Below are positions 14,810 through 24,679 of a stretch of DNA of 64,000 bases, in pieces (the stretch's first letter is position 1; each line of letters starts with the position of its first letter). A model generated the notes under the pieces. The model saw only the letters and a list, made by a program, of their open reading frames with translations, did not search any database and was not told the DNA's origin. A program made the position numbers and the translations under genes. Source of the stretch: Sphingobacteriales bacterium (GTDB lineage Bacteria > Bacteroidota > Bacteroidia > Sphingobacteriales > Sphingobacteriaceae); NCBI GenBank assembly GCA_028288165.1, contig JAQBOG010000031.1, forward strand, positions 1 through 64,000. The letters are read 5' to 3'.

Positions 14810-17518
14810 TTACTCAACGGTATATTTGTATATGTAACGACCTAGTTTCCCATCTGCGTTTAGTCCTTCGATAATAGCCCTATAGCTTCCAGTTCCATCG
14901 GCATTATAAAACTCTACAGAAGCTTTTCCAAGTGAATCCGTAATAATGTTAGGGTTCCAGTAAATAGTTGTTCTTAAATCTTTTACTTCAGGTTGTTCCT
15001 TTGGATTTGCATAATTCGGGCTATAAAATTGGCGGGTTTTATAATATCCCTTGGGGTTATAGCTGGCTATACCTGAAGCATATCGACTATAATTTAAGTT
15101 TCGTTCACCGCGTTTGGTAGTTATGATCAATACACCGCCGCCACCTCTAATTCCGTAGATTGCTGTATTGCCACCACTTTTTAACACTTCTATTGCATCA
15201 ACATCTATTGGGTTAATATTGTCAAGAAAATTAGCATCCACATACATGCCATCAATAATCAATTGCATAGGCACTAAACCACTAAAAGAGGAATACATGC
15301 TTCTGGTTAAGTAAGCAATGCCATTTTGAATAACTAAACCGGATACCATTCCTTGTAAACATTGGGTTAAGCTCAAGCACGATCTAAGCTGTTCACTCGT
15401 AATAATATTGTCAGCATTTCCTGCACCGTTTAAGTTCGATGAGTTTTTTGCAAGTTTTTTCTTCTCTACAATCTTAACTTCAGCTAACATAATACTTCTG
15501 TTCCTGAGTCCATTTTTAACTAAATTATCAAACTGATTTCGACTATTTTTTAAGTAAACATCCAGCGTTTTATTAATGTTTACATCAATTTCGGCTTCGT
15601 TTTTACTTCTGGTTACTAATTGCGGAGACGTTCTGTCAAGTTCGATTACTACATTTTTTTTGCCTTTCGCATTTCGGGCTTGTATTACAAATTTTGTACT
15701 ATCATTAAAGTACAAGTTTGGGAAGTTGAAACGTCCGCTTTTATCCGTAAGAGTATCCATCATAAAAACCTCACCTTCAGATGAAAGCAAAGTTACCTTG
15801 CCCCCAACAACAGGTTTCTCGGTGATAGTTCTGACAGAACCGCTAATTTGTACGGTACTTTCAGGCTGAAAAGAAAGGTTCGGGAAATTATTCGCCAGGA
15901 TATTGCGCCAGGTAAATCGGCGCCACCCTTGTGTTAGCATTAAGTTATCTAAGTGCTTAATTTTAGCGTCATTAATGCCAGAGAAATAGTAATTAGGCTG
16001 CTCGATATATCCCTTTAAATCAGATGTAAGTAGGAGATTCGACAATATGGTGGTCTCTTTATTTTCATCATATGGTGTTTTTGATTCATCTGTAACCGCC
16101 AAAGAGAAACTTCCAACAGCTGGCTTTCCGGTATGATCTTTAACATCAATGTTAATTTTAACCTTTTCTCTTTTCGAATAAACAACTTTATCTGATTTTA
16201 AAGTGAGGTTTAAATTGTCAGAATGATTCATGAAAATAAGCCGCTCTGCCAAGGGCTCATTTTGTTGGGAGAACAGGGTAAACTGAATTATACCAGTCGG
16301 GAAGCGGGTTTTTGGAACCTCTGCTAGCAAGGTGCGAGAATCAAATTTTGATTTTGAAATATAAATAGTATTGCCATTTGACTGTGCAACCAGCGTAACC
16401 TCACTATCAGAAACTACGGATTGAGAAGCCTGAACTTTCACTATGAGTTTATCTGGGCCTAGATTATTTACGCTTAGAACATATCCCTGAGGCAATACTC
16501 GCGGAAGTGGATACGTTTTCTCAGAACCATCTTCAAACTTGACATGAGCAGTATAAACTTTTCCTGCTTCCGGGAAAAGGGCAAATGATCCCATTCCAGC
16601 ATGCTCTGTTTCAAATTCAGAAACCTTTGCTGCACTATTGTCTGAAATAAACCCAGAGATTGGAATACTTAACCCATCGGCACCAACCGCCTTGAAGGCT
16701 ACTTTTGAGCGTAAGCCGGCCACCAGGTCGCCACTCTCAGGAAAAAACTTTACATCCACATCATTCGAAGTAGCTTTAATCGGAATGATCTTGCTAACCA
16801 TGCTCTCCTCAAGCTTAATAATGGTTAATATTTTGCCCGATTTGAGTATAAATGGCTGGTTATTATTAAAAGTTATCTTAAAATTTCCAATACTGTCCGT
16901 TGTGCCTTTCCCCTTTGCAACACTCCTGAAGTTAAGCTGAACATCATAAGTAACTTCCTTTTTCGAAACAGGTATACCATCAAGGTACGTGTATTTAATA
17001 TCAGCAACTACTTTGTGGTTATTAGCACCGATTTTTGAAAATGTATAATTAGCATCCGTATAAATGTTGTTTGATACTGAATTTCCGATGCTAATCGTTT
17101 TGTCGAAATAATACTCATTTCCGAAATTTCTCATCCAGGTAGTATAGGCTCTTATCCGGTAATTACCCTCACGTAACGAGTCGGTTAAGGTAAAGTCTCC
17201 CCAGGCTAAGCCAGCTTTAACATCCAGCATAACGGACTGTTTCACAGAGTCTTTTTCGTTAATTAATTCAACGTAAAGTATCTTACTTAGGTTAGAAAGT
17301 TGGTTTTTCTCCGCATTAACTACATAGGCTTTAAACCAAATGTTGTCTCCAATGGCATAGTATGGTTTATCCAAATGGATATGAACCTTTTCTTGGGGAT
17401 ATTCTGCTCTATATTTATCTAACTGAGTCAGGATTTTTTTTACTGGCTCATCATCCACTGCAAAGCCAAAAGCAATAACTGCTAAAAATAATGATAGAAA
17501 TAGAAGTCGGGTTTTCAT
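14810..17518 (-). CDS. MG2-domain / TonB-plug-domain surface protein
   Basis: A 902-residue exported protein with an N-terminal signal peptide (LLFLSLFLAVIAFGFA). Residues ~40-130 are an MG2-type macroglobulin domain (EKVHIHLDKPYYAIGDNIWF). Further Ig-like and carboxypeptidase-regulatory-like modules follow (to ~640, for example GRFNFPNLYFNDSTKF), then a TonB-receptor plug domain at ~690-800 (IIDGMYVDANFLDNINP, VDAIEVLKSGGNTAIYGIRG). There is no beta-barrel, so it is not a transporter. Such proteins are common and uncharacterised in Bacteroidetes; they may act at the outer membrane with TonB receptors. The gene starts 112 bases from the stop of dcd. Confidence 0.8.
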   Translation of the reverse strand: MKTRLLFLSLFLAVIAFGFAVDDEPVKKILTQLDKYRAEYPQEKVHIHLDKPYYAIGDNIWFKAYVVNAEKNQLSNLSKILYVELINEKDSVKQSVMLDVKAGLAWGDFTLTDSLREGNYRIRAYTTWMRNFGNEYYFDKTISIGNSVSNNIYTDANYTFSKIGANNHKVVADIKYTYLDGIPVSKKEVTYDVQLNFRSVAKGKGTTDSIGNFKITFNNNQPFILKSGKILTIIKLEESMVSKIIPIKATSNDVDVKFFPESGDLVAGLRSKVAFKAVGADGLSIPISGFISDNSAAKVSEFETEHAGMGSFALFPEAGKVYTAHVKFEDGSEKTYPLPRVLPQGYVLSVNNLGPDKLIVKVQASQSVVSDSEVTLVAQSNGNTIYISKSKFDSRTLLAEVPKTRFPTGIIQFTLFSQQNEPLAERLIFMNHSDNLNLTLKSDKVVYSKREKVKINIDVKDHTGKPAVGSFSLAVTDESKTPYDENKETTILSNLLLTSDLKGYIEQPNYYFSGINDAKIKHLDNLMLTQGWRRFTWRNILANNFPNLSFQPESTVQISGSVRTITEKPVVGGKVTLLSSEGEVFMMDTLTDKSGRFNFPNLYFNDSTKFVIQARNAKGKKNVVIELDRTSPQLVTRSKNEAEIDVNINKTLDVYLKNSRNQFDNLVKNGLRNRSIMLAEVKIVEKKKLAKNSSNLNGAGNADNIITSEQLRSCLSLTQCLQGMVSGLVIQNGIAYLTRSMYSSFSGLVPMQLIIDGMYVDANFLDNINPIDVDAIEVLKSGGNTAIYGIRGGGGVLIITTKRGERNLNYSRYASGIASYNPKGYYKTRQFYSPNYANPKEQPEVKDLRTTIYWNPNIITDSLGKASVEFYNADGTGSYRAIIEGLNADGKLGRYIYKYTVE

Positions 17519-17630
17519 GGATAGAACGGAAATAGAGCATTAATTTACTAAAAAAACGGCGATTTTTTATAATATCAGCAACATTTTTTAGTCGGTATTA
17601 AAGACTTTACTTATCCCAAAATCAACCACA

Positions 17631-18167
17631 TTAAAAAGCGTTTTTCCACATCATGCTTTCAACCGGTCTGGTGGTCTTGTTATTATACTTAGCATTGCCT
17701 TTCGAGTTGTACATAGTCTCTATTTCGCCTTCCACCACAAAATAAATTAATTGCCCTATCGGCATGCCTGCATAAATTCTAACGGGTTGGGAACATGATA
17801 TCTCCAGAGTCCAGGTATTACAAAATCCAACATCACCCTTGCCAGCAGTGGCATGTATATCAATGCCTAATCTGCCTGTGCTTGATTTTCCTTCCAAAAA
17901 CGGAACATGGCAATGAGTTTCAGTATATTCAAGCGTAACTCCTAAGTAAAGAGTACCCGGTTGTAACACAAAACCATCTTTTCCAATCTCAAAATGATCA
18001 ATTTCATTATGAGCTTTTGCATCCAAAACCCTGTTTTTGTAAGTAGCTAAATACTTTCCTAAATGCACATCGTAAGAATTGGTTCCTAAGCAAGTAATAT
18101 CAAAAGGTTCAATTATTATCGACCCTTTTTCAATTTCTCTAAGAATCAGTTTATCAGAAAGTATCAT
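17631..18167 (-). CDS. dcd: dCTP deaminase
   Basis: A 178-residue trimeric dUTPase-fold enzyme that deaminates dCTP to dUTP for dTMP synthesis. It begins MILSDKLILREIEKGSIIIE and has LEGKSSTGRLGIDIHATAGKG (phosphate-binding Ser-Arg segment) and NTWTLEISCSQPVRIYAGMP, where the Glu after TL is the catalytic residue of the family. The C-terminal segment AKYNNKTTRPVESMMW closes the site. Length is slightly shorter than E. coli Dcd (193). It is transcribed divergently from the phosphopantetheinyl transferase gene across about 70 bases. Confidence 0.93.
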   Translation of the reverse strand: MILSDKLILREIEKGSIIIEPFDITCLGTNSYDVHLGKYLATYKNRVLDAKAHNEIDHFEIGKDGFVLQPGTLYLGVTLEYTETHCHVPFLEGKSSTGRLGIDIHATAGKGDVGFCNTWTLEISCSQPVRIYAGMPIGQLIYFVVEGEIETMYNSKGNAKYNNKTTRPVESMMWKNAF

Positions 18168-18236
18168 AATTAACGTTAAGTTTAAGCTAAAATATAACTA
18201 ATTTGAGATAGTTTTACAAGTATTTTAAATTCAAAT

Positions 18237-18875
18237 ATGGCACTTGCTTATCGCAAACAAATTGATCCTGATACTTCATTCGCCGTTTGGAAAATTGAGG
18301 AATCGGCAGAAGAGCTTTACAATCAGCTTCAATTAAAGGATCATGAAAATTCCTTCTTAGAAACCCTTAACAATGGTAAAAGAAATTTACATTGGTTAAG
18401 CACCAGGGTATTGCTTCGTACGATGTTAAATACCGATCAATATATAGATTGCCGTATTGATGAGCACGGTAAACCCTATTTAGAAAACTTGACACATCAA
18501 ATATCTTTGAGTCATTCGTTTGATTATGCGGCGGTAATTATAAGTAAAACCAAAGCAGTAGGGGTCGATATTGAATTAATTAAGAACAAAATTGAGCGCA
18601 TCGCCTTCAAGTTTATGAACAAGTCAGAACTAGATTTCATTGATAAACAACACACCATTGAACACATGTACATCTGTTGGTGCGCCAAAGAAGCTATTTA
18701 CAAATTACAAGGTAAACGAAATGTTTCTTTTCTTGATCATATTTATTTACACCCGTTCCCTTATAGTGAAAGCGGATGTTTTGATGCCAAATTAGAAATC
18801 GAAAACAACGTAACTAACTTTAAAGTACATTATGAAAAATTTCATGAGTACATGATTGGTTACGTAACAGAATAG
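18237..18875 (+). CDS. 4'-phosphopantetheinyl transferase superfamily protein
   Basis: A 212-residue Sfp-type transferase, which moves phosphopantetheine from CoA to a carrier-protein serine. The metal and CoA-binding motifs are visible: SLSHSFDYAAVIIS, AVGVDIELIKNKIERIA (Asp in GVDIE) and WCAKEAIYKLQG (the W-x-x-K-E-A motif). The carrier may be the fatty-acid ACP or a secondary carrier; none is encoded in this window. The stop is seven bases before the GTG start of lipB, so the two genes are likely one operon. Confidence 0.88.
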   Translation: MALAYRKQIDPDTSFAVWKIEESAEELYNQLQLKDHENSFLETLNNGKRNLHWLSTRVLLRTMLNTDQYIDCRIDEHGKPYLENLTHQISLSHSFDYAAVIISKTKAVGVDIELIKNKIERIAFKFMNKSELDFIDKQHTIEHMYICWCAKEAIYKLQGKRNVSFLDHIYLHPFPYSESGCFDAKLEIENNVTNFKVHYEKFHEYMIGYVTE

Positions 18876-18882
18876 CGCTATT

Positions 18883-19581
18883 GTGAAAAATAAAAAAGTA
18901 AAATTTCAAGATTGGGGCCTGGTGGACTATCAACAAGCATGGGATCATCAAGAGCAATTATTTTCTGAAATTGTAAGTTCCAAAGTCCAAAACAGAACAC
19001 TAAATCTTACTAACTTAACCGATAACTTCCTGGTTTTTGTAGAGCATCCGCATGTATATACACTAGGTAAAAGCGGGAAGCCAGAGAATTTATTACTAAA
19101 CGAGGCCGATTTGCTTAACAAACAAGCAAGCTATTACAAAATAAATCGAGGTGGGGATATCACCTATCACGGGCCTGGCCAAATTGTGGGCTATCCCATT
19201 CTTGATCTCGACAATTTTTTTACGGACATACATTTGTATTTACGAACACTGGAGGAAGCAGTGATTTTGACTTTGGCTGATTATGGAATTGAAGCCGGCC
19301 GTTATCCTGGTTTTACAGGTGTTTGGCTGGATGCTGACAATGATAGGGCACGTAAAATTTGTGCATTGGGCGTACGTTGCAGCCGTTGGGTAACCATGCA
19401 TGGCTTTGCGTTTAATGTAAATACAGATCTTAATTACTTCAAAAATATTGTTCCCTGTGGCATAGATGATAAGGATGTAACCTCAATGGAAAGGGAATTG
19501 GGTAAGAAAGTAAATATAAATGAAGTGAAGGAAATCCTAAAACAACATATTTCCGTATTATTTGAAATGGACATGATGTAG
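18883..19581 (+). CDS. lipB: Octanoyl-[ACP]:protein octanoyltransferase LipB
   Basis: A 232-residue LipB, which transfers octanoyl from ACP to lipoyl domains as the first step of lipoate synthesis. It carries VEHPHVYTLGKSG, INRGGDITYHGPGQIVGYPI, ARKICALGVRCSRWVTMHGF (Lys of the KI-LG motif) and IVPCGIDDKDVTSME, whose Cys is the catalytic nucleophile. The start codon is GTG at 18883, seven bases after the preceding stop. No LipA is in view. Confidence 0.93.
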   Translation: MKNKKVKFQDWGLVDYQQAWDHQEQLFSEIVSSKVQNRTLNLTNLTDNFLVFVEHPHVYTLGKSGKPENLLLNEADLLNKQASYYKINRGGDITYHGPGQIVGYPILDLDNFFTDIHLYLRTLEEAVILTLADYGIEAGRYPGFTGVWLDADNDRARKICALGVRCSRWVTMHGFAFNVNTDLNYFKNIVPCGIDDKDVTSMERELGKKVNINEVKEILKQHISVLFEMDMM

Positions 19582-19624
19582 CAATTTAGCTATAACGAAA
19601 TTCGATGAATGTAAAGAGCGATTT

Positions 19625-19710
19625 GGGCGTTCGGGCGGTCTTTCTGTTACAATCTTTTTGCGATAGGGGCAAAAAGGATTTTCACGCCAATACCTAACGC
19701 TATAGCAAAC
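19625..19710 (-). repeat. Dispersed palindromic intergenic repeat, copy C (reverse orientation)
   Basis: Read on the minus strand it gives GCGTTAGGTATTGGCGTGAA, then TCCTTTTTGCC / GCAAAAAGATTG as arms, and ACCGCCCGAACGCCC at the end, so it is the same family as the copy at 4319. It begins about 43 bases after the lipB stop. The loop is very short here. Confidence 0.85.
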
Positions 19711-19790
19711 GTAATAATCCAATTTTAAGGATAGTTGCTTTGCTTTCAATATAGATCGAATAACGGATTCAATGTTCAATCACATAATTT

Positions 19791-20532
19791 ATGAGACTGT
19801 TTCTGTTCGTTATACGCTTATTTGTCAATTACTTGCAGCTAGAAAGAAACCAATCAACCGCACTCCATGGTTGTTTTTCCAAAGCCGAAAGTGGATACAG
19901 TAAACTTGGACACCCAAAAAACACAGAAATTGCTTTCAAAAGCTATTTAGCAGTAGGTGACTCTTATACAATTGGCCAATCAGTAACCCCGCTACAATCT
20001 TACCTTACACCAACTCGTACAAGATCTGAAGAAGACTAAGTTGAACTTTGGCGAACCTACTATCATTGCTTGTACAGGTTGGTCAACCAGCGAATTGAAG
20101 CATGGCATCAGCATGGCTGCTCTTAACTAAAAGTTTGATATCGTAACGCTTACAATTGGTGTAAATAATCAGCACCGGGTTATTCAAACGTCGGGTGTCC
20201 GCAAAGAATTAGTGGAGTTATAGATGTCGCCTTGCAATTGGCCGATGGAAAAAAGAACGGGTGTTTGTTAGATCTTTACCAGATTGGGGGTAACTCGTAT
20301 GGTATCGAATTAAATGATGATTATCAAATAAGTAACCATATCGACGATTTTAATACTATTAAAAAAGAAGAAACCTTAAAGTGGGAATCGTTTTCGTTGA
20401 TATTACTCCAGAATCATGTTCAGCATTAAATGATAATACGCTAATTGCATAAGATGATCTACATCTTTCTTCCAGAAGTATGCAGGCTGGGCTGCCATGA
20501 TTTCACCAGCAATACAAAAGGTGCTTAAGTAA
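19791..20532 (+). pseudogene. Decayed SGNH/GDSL-family esterase
   Basis: Several reading frames together spell a GDSL hydrolase. SYLAVGDSYTIGQSV (19943 on) carries the nucleophile Ser of block I; later come PTIIACTGWSTSELKHGI, FDIVTLTIGVNNQ (block III Asn), a LPDWG-like stretch read across frames, IDDFNTIKKEETLK, FVDITPESCSALNDNTLIA and DDLHLSSRSMQAG (block V Asp and His), ending near KVLK at 20532. In-frame stops and frame changes occur after the GDSL block, after MAALN, after KELVEL and after TLIA, among others. At least four lesions rule out a working enzyme. The decay is spread over the whole length, so sequencing error is unlikely. Confidence 0.85.
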
Positions 20533-20585
20533 AATTAGTAAGTATGATAATTGAATAACAGTAATTGAATAGAATCAATTAAACT

Positions 20586-21668
20586 TTAATTTTCTTTAAC
20601 CGACCGTTCTACCTCTTTCCATACAGCATTAAGGTCTTTTCTTGGAGTTACTTTTTTCTGGTCGTGTGCAATTCTTTTGGCCTTTGAAATTCTATCCTTC
20701 GTTAAAGGATGTGTGCTTAAAAATTTTAGATAGTCATAGCCGCTTTTAGAATTTAACATCATAAGTAATGAAACCATTCCTTGTTGACTGATGTTATTTT
20801 TATCAAGTGTTTGTGTTGCCCTATCATCGGCGTCAGTTTCTAATTGACGGGAATAACTTAAACTTTTTAAAGTATTAGCGTGATCGGCAATAACGGTAGT
20901 GAATCCGTTTATATCGTTTAATATGAGTGATATAAAAATATAACCTGATATGCTTCGGCTTATCGACTTAATGGAATGTTTGTATTCTATATGGGCAACT
21001 TCATGTGATAAAAGTGCAGCGAGTTGATCGGCGGAATGTATTTTCTCTAAAATGCCCTCGTAAATAACAATGTTGCCACCCGGAAGAGCAAATGCATTAA
21101 TTTCATTACTTTTTACAACTGTTATTTTGATGGGATAAGAGGTTTCGAAATCTATTTTTTTTGAAAATTTATTCACAAGTACGCTCAGTGTTCTATTTTC
21201 TTCGCTTCCAGACATAAAACTGTTAAGCATTGTACTTCCTAAATCAATCTCCGTGTTTTGAGGGATTTGATCCGCAAAGAACTCTGAAATAGGGGGTAAA
21301 ATAAAAAAATATACGGAAAGTAAAAGGGTTATCAGAGTAAGCGTTGCTGCCAATATTTTCTTCCAACCCTTAATTTTAAACTTGTCCTCATTTAAGAACT
21401 TTGCTTCCGGATAATGATGTTTAAATTGTGATATTAAATCGGGTTCTACCAGTATAATAACCTGTTGAGGGAAAGTGCCATACCGAAACACATAATTGCC
21501 ATTTACAATTTCAAACTTGCCAATTTTATCTAATTCCCAAGTTACAGGATCAGTTAAATGATTGGTATTGGAATAATCAATGATCCATGAATCTGACCTT
21601 AGAATAAGTAAGGCTTTCCTTTCTATAGATGTTTGCCCATCATAAAATAAAACAGGAATGCTATCCAT
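20586..21668 (-). CDS. M48 family membrane zinc metalloprotease
   Basis: A 360-residue protein with one clear transmembrane segment (residues ~103-125) after a cytoplasmic N-terminal part, then an M48 peptidase domain. The zinc site is HEVAH at 222-226 in LLSHEVAHIEYKHS, and the third ligand is probably Glu277 in RQLETDADDRA. AFALPGGNIVIYEGIL is also typical. M48 peptidases of this kind work in membrane or envelope protein quality control. The stop of the upstream DUF898 gene is two bases from this start, so the pair is very likely co-translated. Confidence 0.88.
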   Translation of the reverse strand: MDSIPVLFYDGQTSIERKALLILRSDSWIIDYSNTNHLTDPVTWELDKIGKFEIVNGNYVFRYGTFPQQVIILVEPDLISQFKHHYPEAKFLNEDKFKIKGWKKILAATLTLITLLLSVYFFILPPISEFFADQIPQNTEIDLGSTMLNSFMSGSEENRTLSVLVNKFSKKIDFETSYPIKITVVKSNEINAFALPGGNIVIYEGILEKIHSADQLAALLSHEVAHIEYKHSIKSISRSISGYIFISLILNDINGFTTVIADHANTLKSLSYSRQLETDADDRATQTLDKNNISQQGMVSLLMMLNSKSGYDYLKFLSTHPLTKDRISKAKRIAHDQKKVTPRKDLNAVWKEVERSVKEN

Positions 21669-21670
21669 AG

Positions 21671-22633
21671 TTAAACAAGCCCAATATCCATCATATCAAG
21701 AACGTCTTCGCCCGTTGCATCTTTATAGGATTTTTCGGTCTGTTTTATATTGTCTAAATCAAGTTCACCAATAATTAAAACATTAGAAAATATAAAACGG
21801 AGTGTGCGAACGGTAGCCCAAGGGGTAGCTAAGCCCAATGAAAATATGATAATTAAGACGTTTACGATTATTAACTTAAAGTAACCACTTCCGGTAGCAG
21901 TTGAATTTAAAATAATTATTCTTTCGTCTTGCTCTAATTCAATGTTATTCACATAATAGTTGAAAAGGTCTTTTGCAAACCAAAAAGAATAAATTCCAAA
22001 TGTGATTATTGTTAAAAAATAGCCAACAATAATGACCATAAAATAATCTGAACCTTTACCTAAATAGCGGAATTTGATATCCCCGAACCTTATATTCTCA
22101 ATAACATATTTCCGAATACTTATGGTGAACCAAGGTGAATAAATGCCGAGAGTTATAACAGTTAAAAAAATTCCTTTTAAAAATTTCTTTAATAGATCAA
22201 CCATTTTTCCTCTATATCCAAAATGAATTCCTCTAAAGGATGACCGGGATAATCGATATTTCATCGAACCATGTATAGCTACTGGAACAAGGAACAGCAG
22301 AATAACATAAATGAATACCATCACATAAATAGTAAGAATTGGGTTTTTTGAAAGGGCAGCCCATATTATAAGCCCATAAAGCACAGCAAAAATTCCTACA
22401 GCTTTTAGATAACCTAAAAACATTTCCTTACCCGTTCCATGAAATCTAAAGCGATTACCTTCTAACTCAGTTTCTTCATAAATATATTTTAATGTGGAAG
22501 CTTTAGCCCATGGATAATAGAAGCCTAAGGTTATAGCCGTTAGAATTGCATTAACAATATAAATGGAAAATAAGTTGCCACCCGTTCCTAAAAACTTAAT
22601 TTGTTTAACTGGGAATTCTTCGTTGTCTGACAT
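21671..22633 (-). CDS. DUF898 (YjgN family) inner-membrane protein
   Basis: A 320-residue multi-spanning protein made of three similar blocks, each with a GxGxxYF/LF-type start, a membrane segment with ITLGFYYPWA, ITLGIYSPWF, ITFGIYSFWF or FSLGLATPWA, and an RxY/FxxxN-like end. This internal repeat is the mark of DUF898/YjgN, whose function is unknown. It sits directly upstream of the M48 peptidase; the close pair suggests a joint function such as peptidase regulation in the membrane. The pairing is seen here; conservation is from memory. Confidence 0.85.
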   Translation of the reverse strand: MSDNEEFPVKQIKFLGTGGNLFSIYIVNAILTAITLGFYYPWAKASTLKYIYEETELEGNRFRFHGTGKEMFLGYLKAVGIFAVLYGLIIWAALSKNPILTIYVMVFIYVILLFLVPVAIHGSMKYRLSRSSFRGIHFGYRGKMVDLLKKFLKGIFLTVITLGIYSPWFTISIRKYVIENIRFGDIKFRYLGKGSDYFMVIIVGYFLTIITFGIYSFWFAKDLFNYYVNNIELEQDERIIILNSTATGSGYFKLIIVNVLIIIFSLGLATPWATVRTLRFIFSNVLIIGELDLDNIKQTEKSYKDATGEDVLDMMDIGLV

Positions 22634-22861
22634 TTTAGTAATTAATGGAATGGTTAAGTGAAGTTTTTAAAATCTTGACCAAGATAATAAAAAATTTAAC
22701 TATCATGCTTTTTTGGTAATCTAAAACAATGTTTCTTATGTTATGCTGTTGTACATATCTATAATAAATAACCATTGGTTAAAGATCTATAGCGTTTTCA
22801 AAACCACAGGTCTGGTTAGGTTGCTGAATACCACCCGATGAAAAATTGCCCATTCGCTTTA

Positions 22862-22945
22862 AACCTGATTGAAACGGCAGCCCGGAATGCTGCTTTCTTC
22901 GCAGCATGAGGACTACAGTGTAAAGCAGGGCTACCCCAACCCAAG
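22862..22945. repeat. Imperfect palindromic element
   Basis: An inner hairpin ATGCTGC / GCAGCAT with a seven-base loop is enclosed by AGCCC (22874 on) and GGGCT (near 22926-22934). The sequence is richer in G+C than its surroundings. It looks like a mobile palindromic or REP-like element of another family than the one at 4319. Only one copy is in the window. Confidence 0.45.
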
Positions 22946-22970
22946 AACCACCCAAATTTCATTTTCCACA

Positions 22971-23007
22971 AAAAAACCTTCCTAGAATTTCTAGAAAGGT
23001 TTTTTTT
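22971..23007 (-). terminator. Rho-independent terminator of groEL
   Basis: The stem AACCTTCCTAGAA/TTCTAGAAAGGTT is nearly perfect and is flanked by A and T runs on both sides, so it can work in both directions. It lies about 35 bases after the groEL stop on the minus strand. Confidence 0.85.
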
Positions 23008-23041
23008 GAATATTTGTTTTCCCTTCAGGGGGCTAGGGGGT

Positions 23042-24679
23042 CTACATCATTCCGCCCATTCCGCCACCACCCATTGGAGGCATTCCGCCACCTTTTTCAT
23101 CTTCAGGATCGTCAGCTAATACGCATTCTGTTGTTAACAACATAGCAGCGATAGAAGCAGCGTTCTCTAATGCTACACGACCAACTTTAGTTGGATCGAT
23201 AACACCAGCACCTATTAAGTTTTCGTAAACATCAGTACGAGCGTTGTAACCGAAATCACCACTTCCTTCTTTAACTTTCTGAACTACGATAGAACCTTCG
23301 ATACCTGCATTTTCGCAGATTTGACGAAGAGGCTCTTCAATAGCACGACGGATGATCTGGATACCAGTATTTTCATCTTCATTAACACCTTTAAGGTCTG
23401 CTAAAGCAGCAACTGCACGAATGAAGGCAACACCACCACCAGCAACAATTCCTTCTTCAACAGCAGCACGTGTTGCGTGTAAAGCATCATCAACACGGTC
23501 TTTTTTCTCTTTCATCTCAACTTCGGTAGCAGCACCAACATATAATACAGCTACACCACCTGATAATTTAGCTAAACGCTCTTGTAATTTTTCTTTATCG
23601 TAATCTGAAGTTGTCGTTTCAACTTGTGCTTTAATTTGGTTAACACGAGCTTTGATATCTTCTGATTTACCTGCACCATTAATGATGATGGTATTATCTT
23701 TATCAACAACAACTTTTTCTGCTTGACCTAAGTAAGTTAAATCAGCATTTTCTAATTTATAACCTCTTTCTTCAGAAATTACAGTACCACCAGTTAAGAT
23801 TGCGATATCTTCAAGCATTGCTTTACGACGATCACCAAATCCTGGAGCTTTAACTGCAACAACTTTCAAAGAACCACGGATTTTATTAACTACTAATGTA
23901 GCTAATGCTTCACCGTCAAGATCTTCAGCAATAATTAAAAGTGGTTTACCTGTTTGAACTTGTTTTTCAAGAACCGGAAGCAATTCTTTCATCGAAGAGA
24001 TCTTTTTATCATAGATCAAGATGTAAGGATTTTCGATTTCTGCTTCCATTTTGTCAGCGTTAGTAACAAAATACGGAGATAAGTAACCGCGATCGAATTG
24101 CATACCTTCCACTGTTTTCATTTCAGTTTCAGTACCTTTTGCTTCTTCAACTGTGATTACACCGTCTTTACCAACTTTAGCCATTGCATCAGCAATCAGG
24201 GTTCCGATAACTTCATCATTGTTAGCAGAGATAGATGCTACTTGTTTGATTTTGTTATTGTCTTCGCCAACTGATTGTGATTGCTCTTTTAGGTTATTAA
24301 CAACTGCTAAAACAGCTTTGTCAATTCCGCGTTTCAAATCCATTGGATTTGCACCAGCCGCAACGTTTTTAATACCAGCTGTAACAATTGCTTGAGCTAA
24401 AACAGTTGCAGTAGTTGTCCCATCACCTGCAATATCTGCAGTTTTAGATGCTACTTCTTTAACCATTTGAGCGCCCATGTTTTCCAATGGATCTTTCAAT
24501 TCAATTTCTTTAGCTACTGTAACACCATCTTTAGTGATTGCAGGTGAACCGAATTTTTTATCAATAATTACGTTACGTCCTTTTGGGCCTAATGTAACCT
24601 TTACTGCATTAGCTAATATATCAACACCTCTTTTCAGGGCGTCGCGTGCTTCTACGTTGTATTTAACTTGTTTTGACAT
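23042..24679 (-). CDS. groEL: Chaperonin GroEL
   Basis: A 545-residue Hsp60. It has the standard N-terminus ([20 protein letters not shown]), the ATP-binding segments [19 protein letters not shown] and [16 protein letters not shown], and the Gly-Met-rich C-terminal tail (GGMGGMM). Apical and intermediate domains are complete and of normal length. It lies downstream of groES, separated by 143 bases with low-complexity repeats. A strong terminator follows. No CIRCE element was seen. Confidence 0.99.
   Translation of the reverse strand: MSKQVKYNVEARDALKRGVDILANAVKVTLGPKGRNVIIDKKFGSPAITKDGVTVAKEIELKDPLENMGAQMVKEVASKTADIAGDGTTTATVLAQAIVTAGIKNVAAGANPMDLKRGIDKAVLAVVNNLKEQSQSVGEDNNKIKQVASISANNDEVIGTLIADAMAKVGKDGVITVEEAKGTETEMKTVEGMQFDRGYLSPYFVTNADKMEAEIENPYILIYDKKISSMKELLPVLEKQVQTGKPLLIIAEDLDGEALATLVVNKIRGSLKVVAVKAPGFGDRRKAMLEDIAILTGGTVISEERGYKLENADLTYLGQAEKVVVDKDNTIIINGAGKSEDIKARVNQIKAQVETTTSDYDKEKLQERLAKLSGGVAVLYVGAATEVEMKEKKDRVDDALHATRAAVEEGIVAGGGVAFIRAVAALADLKGVNEDENTGIQIIRRAIEEPLRQICENAGIEGSIVVQKVKEGSGDFGYNARTDVYENLIGAGVIDPTKVGRVALENAASIAAMLLTTECVLADDPEDEKGGGMPPMGGGGMGGMM

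Larger units (their letters stand above)
22634..23041. other. Intergenic region with palindrome and terminator
   Basis: About 400 bases between the DUF898 gene start and the groEL stop. It holds the imperfect palindrome at 22862-22945 and the groEL terminator at 22971-23007, both listed separately. No gene was recognised. Confidence 0.6.

Noticed and set aside
19791..20429. Two separate small genes (82 and 65 residues) after lipB
   Set aside because: Together with the intervening sequence they spell one GDSL hydrolase broken by stops and frameshifts.
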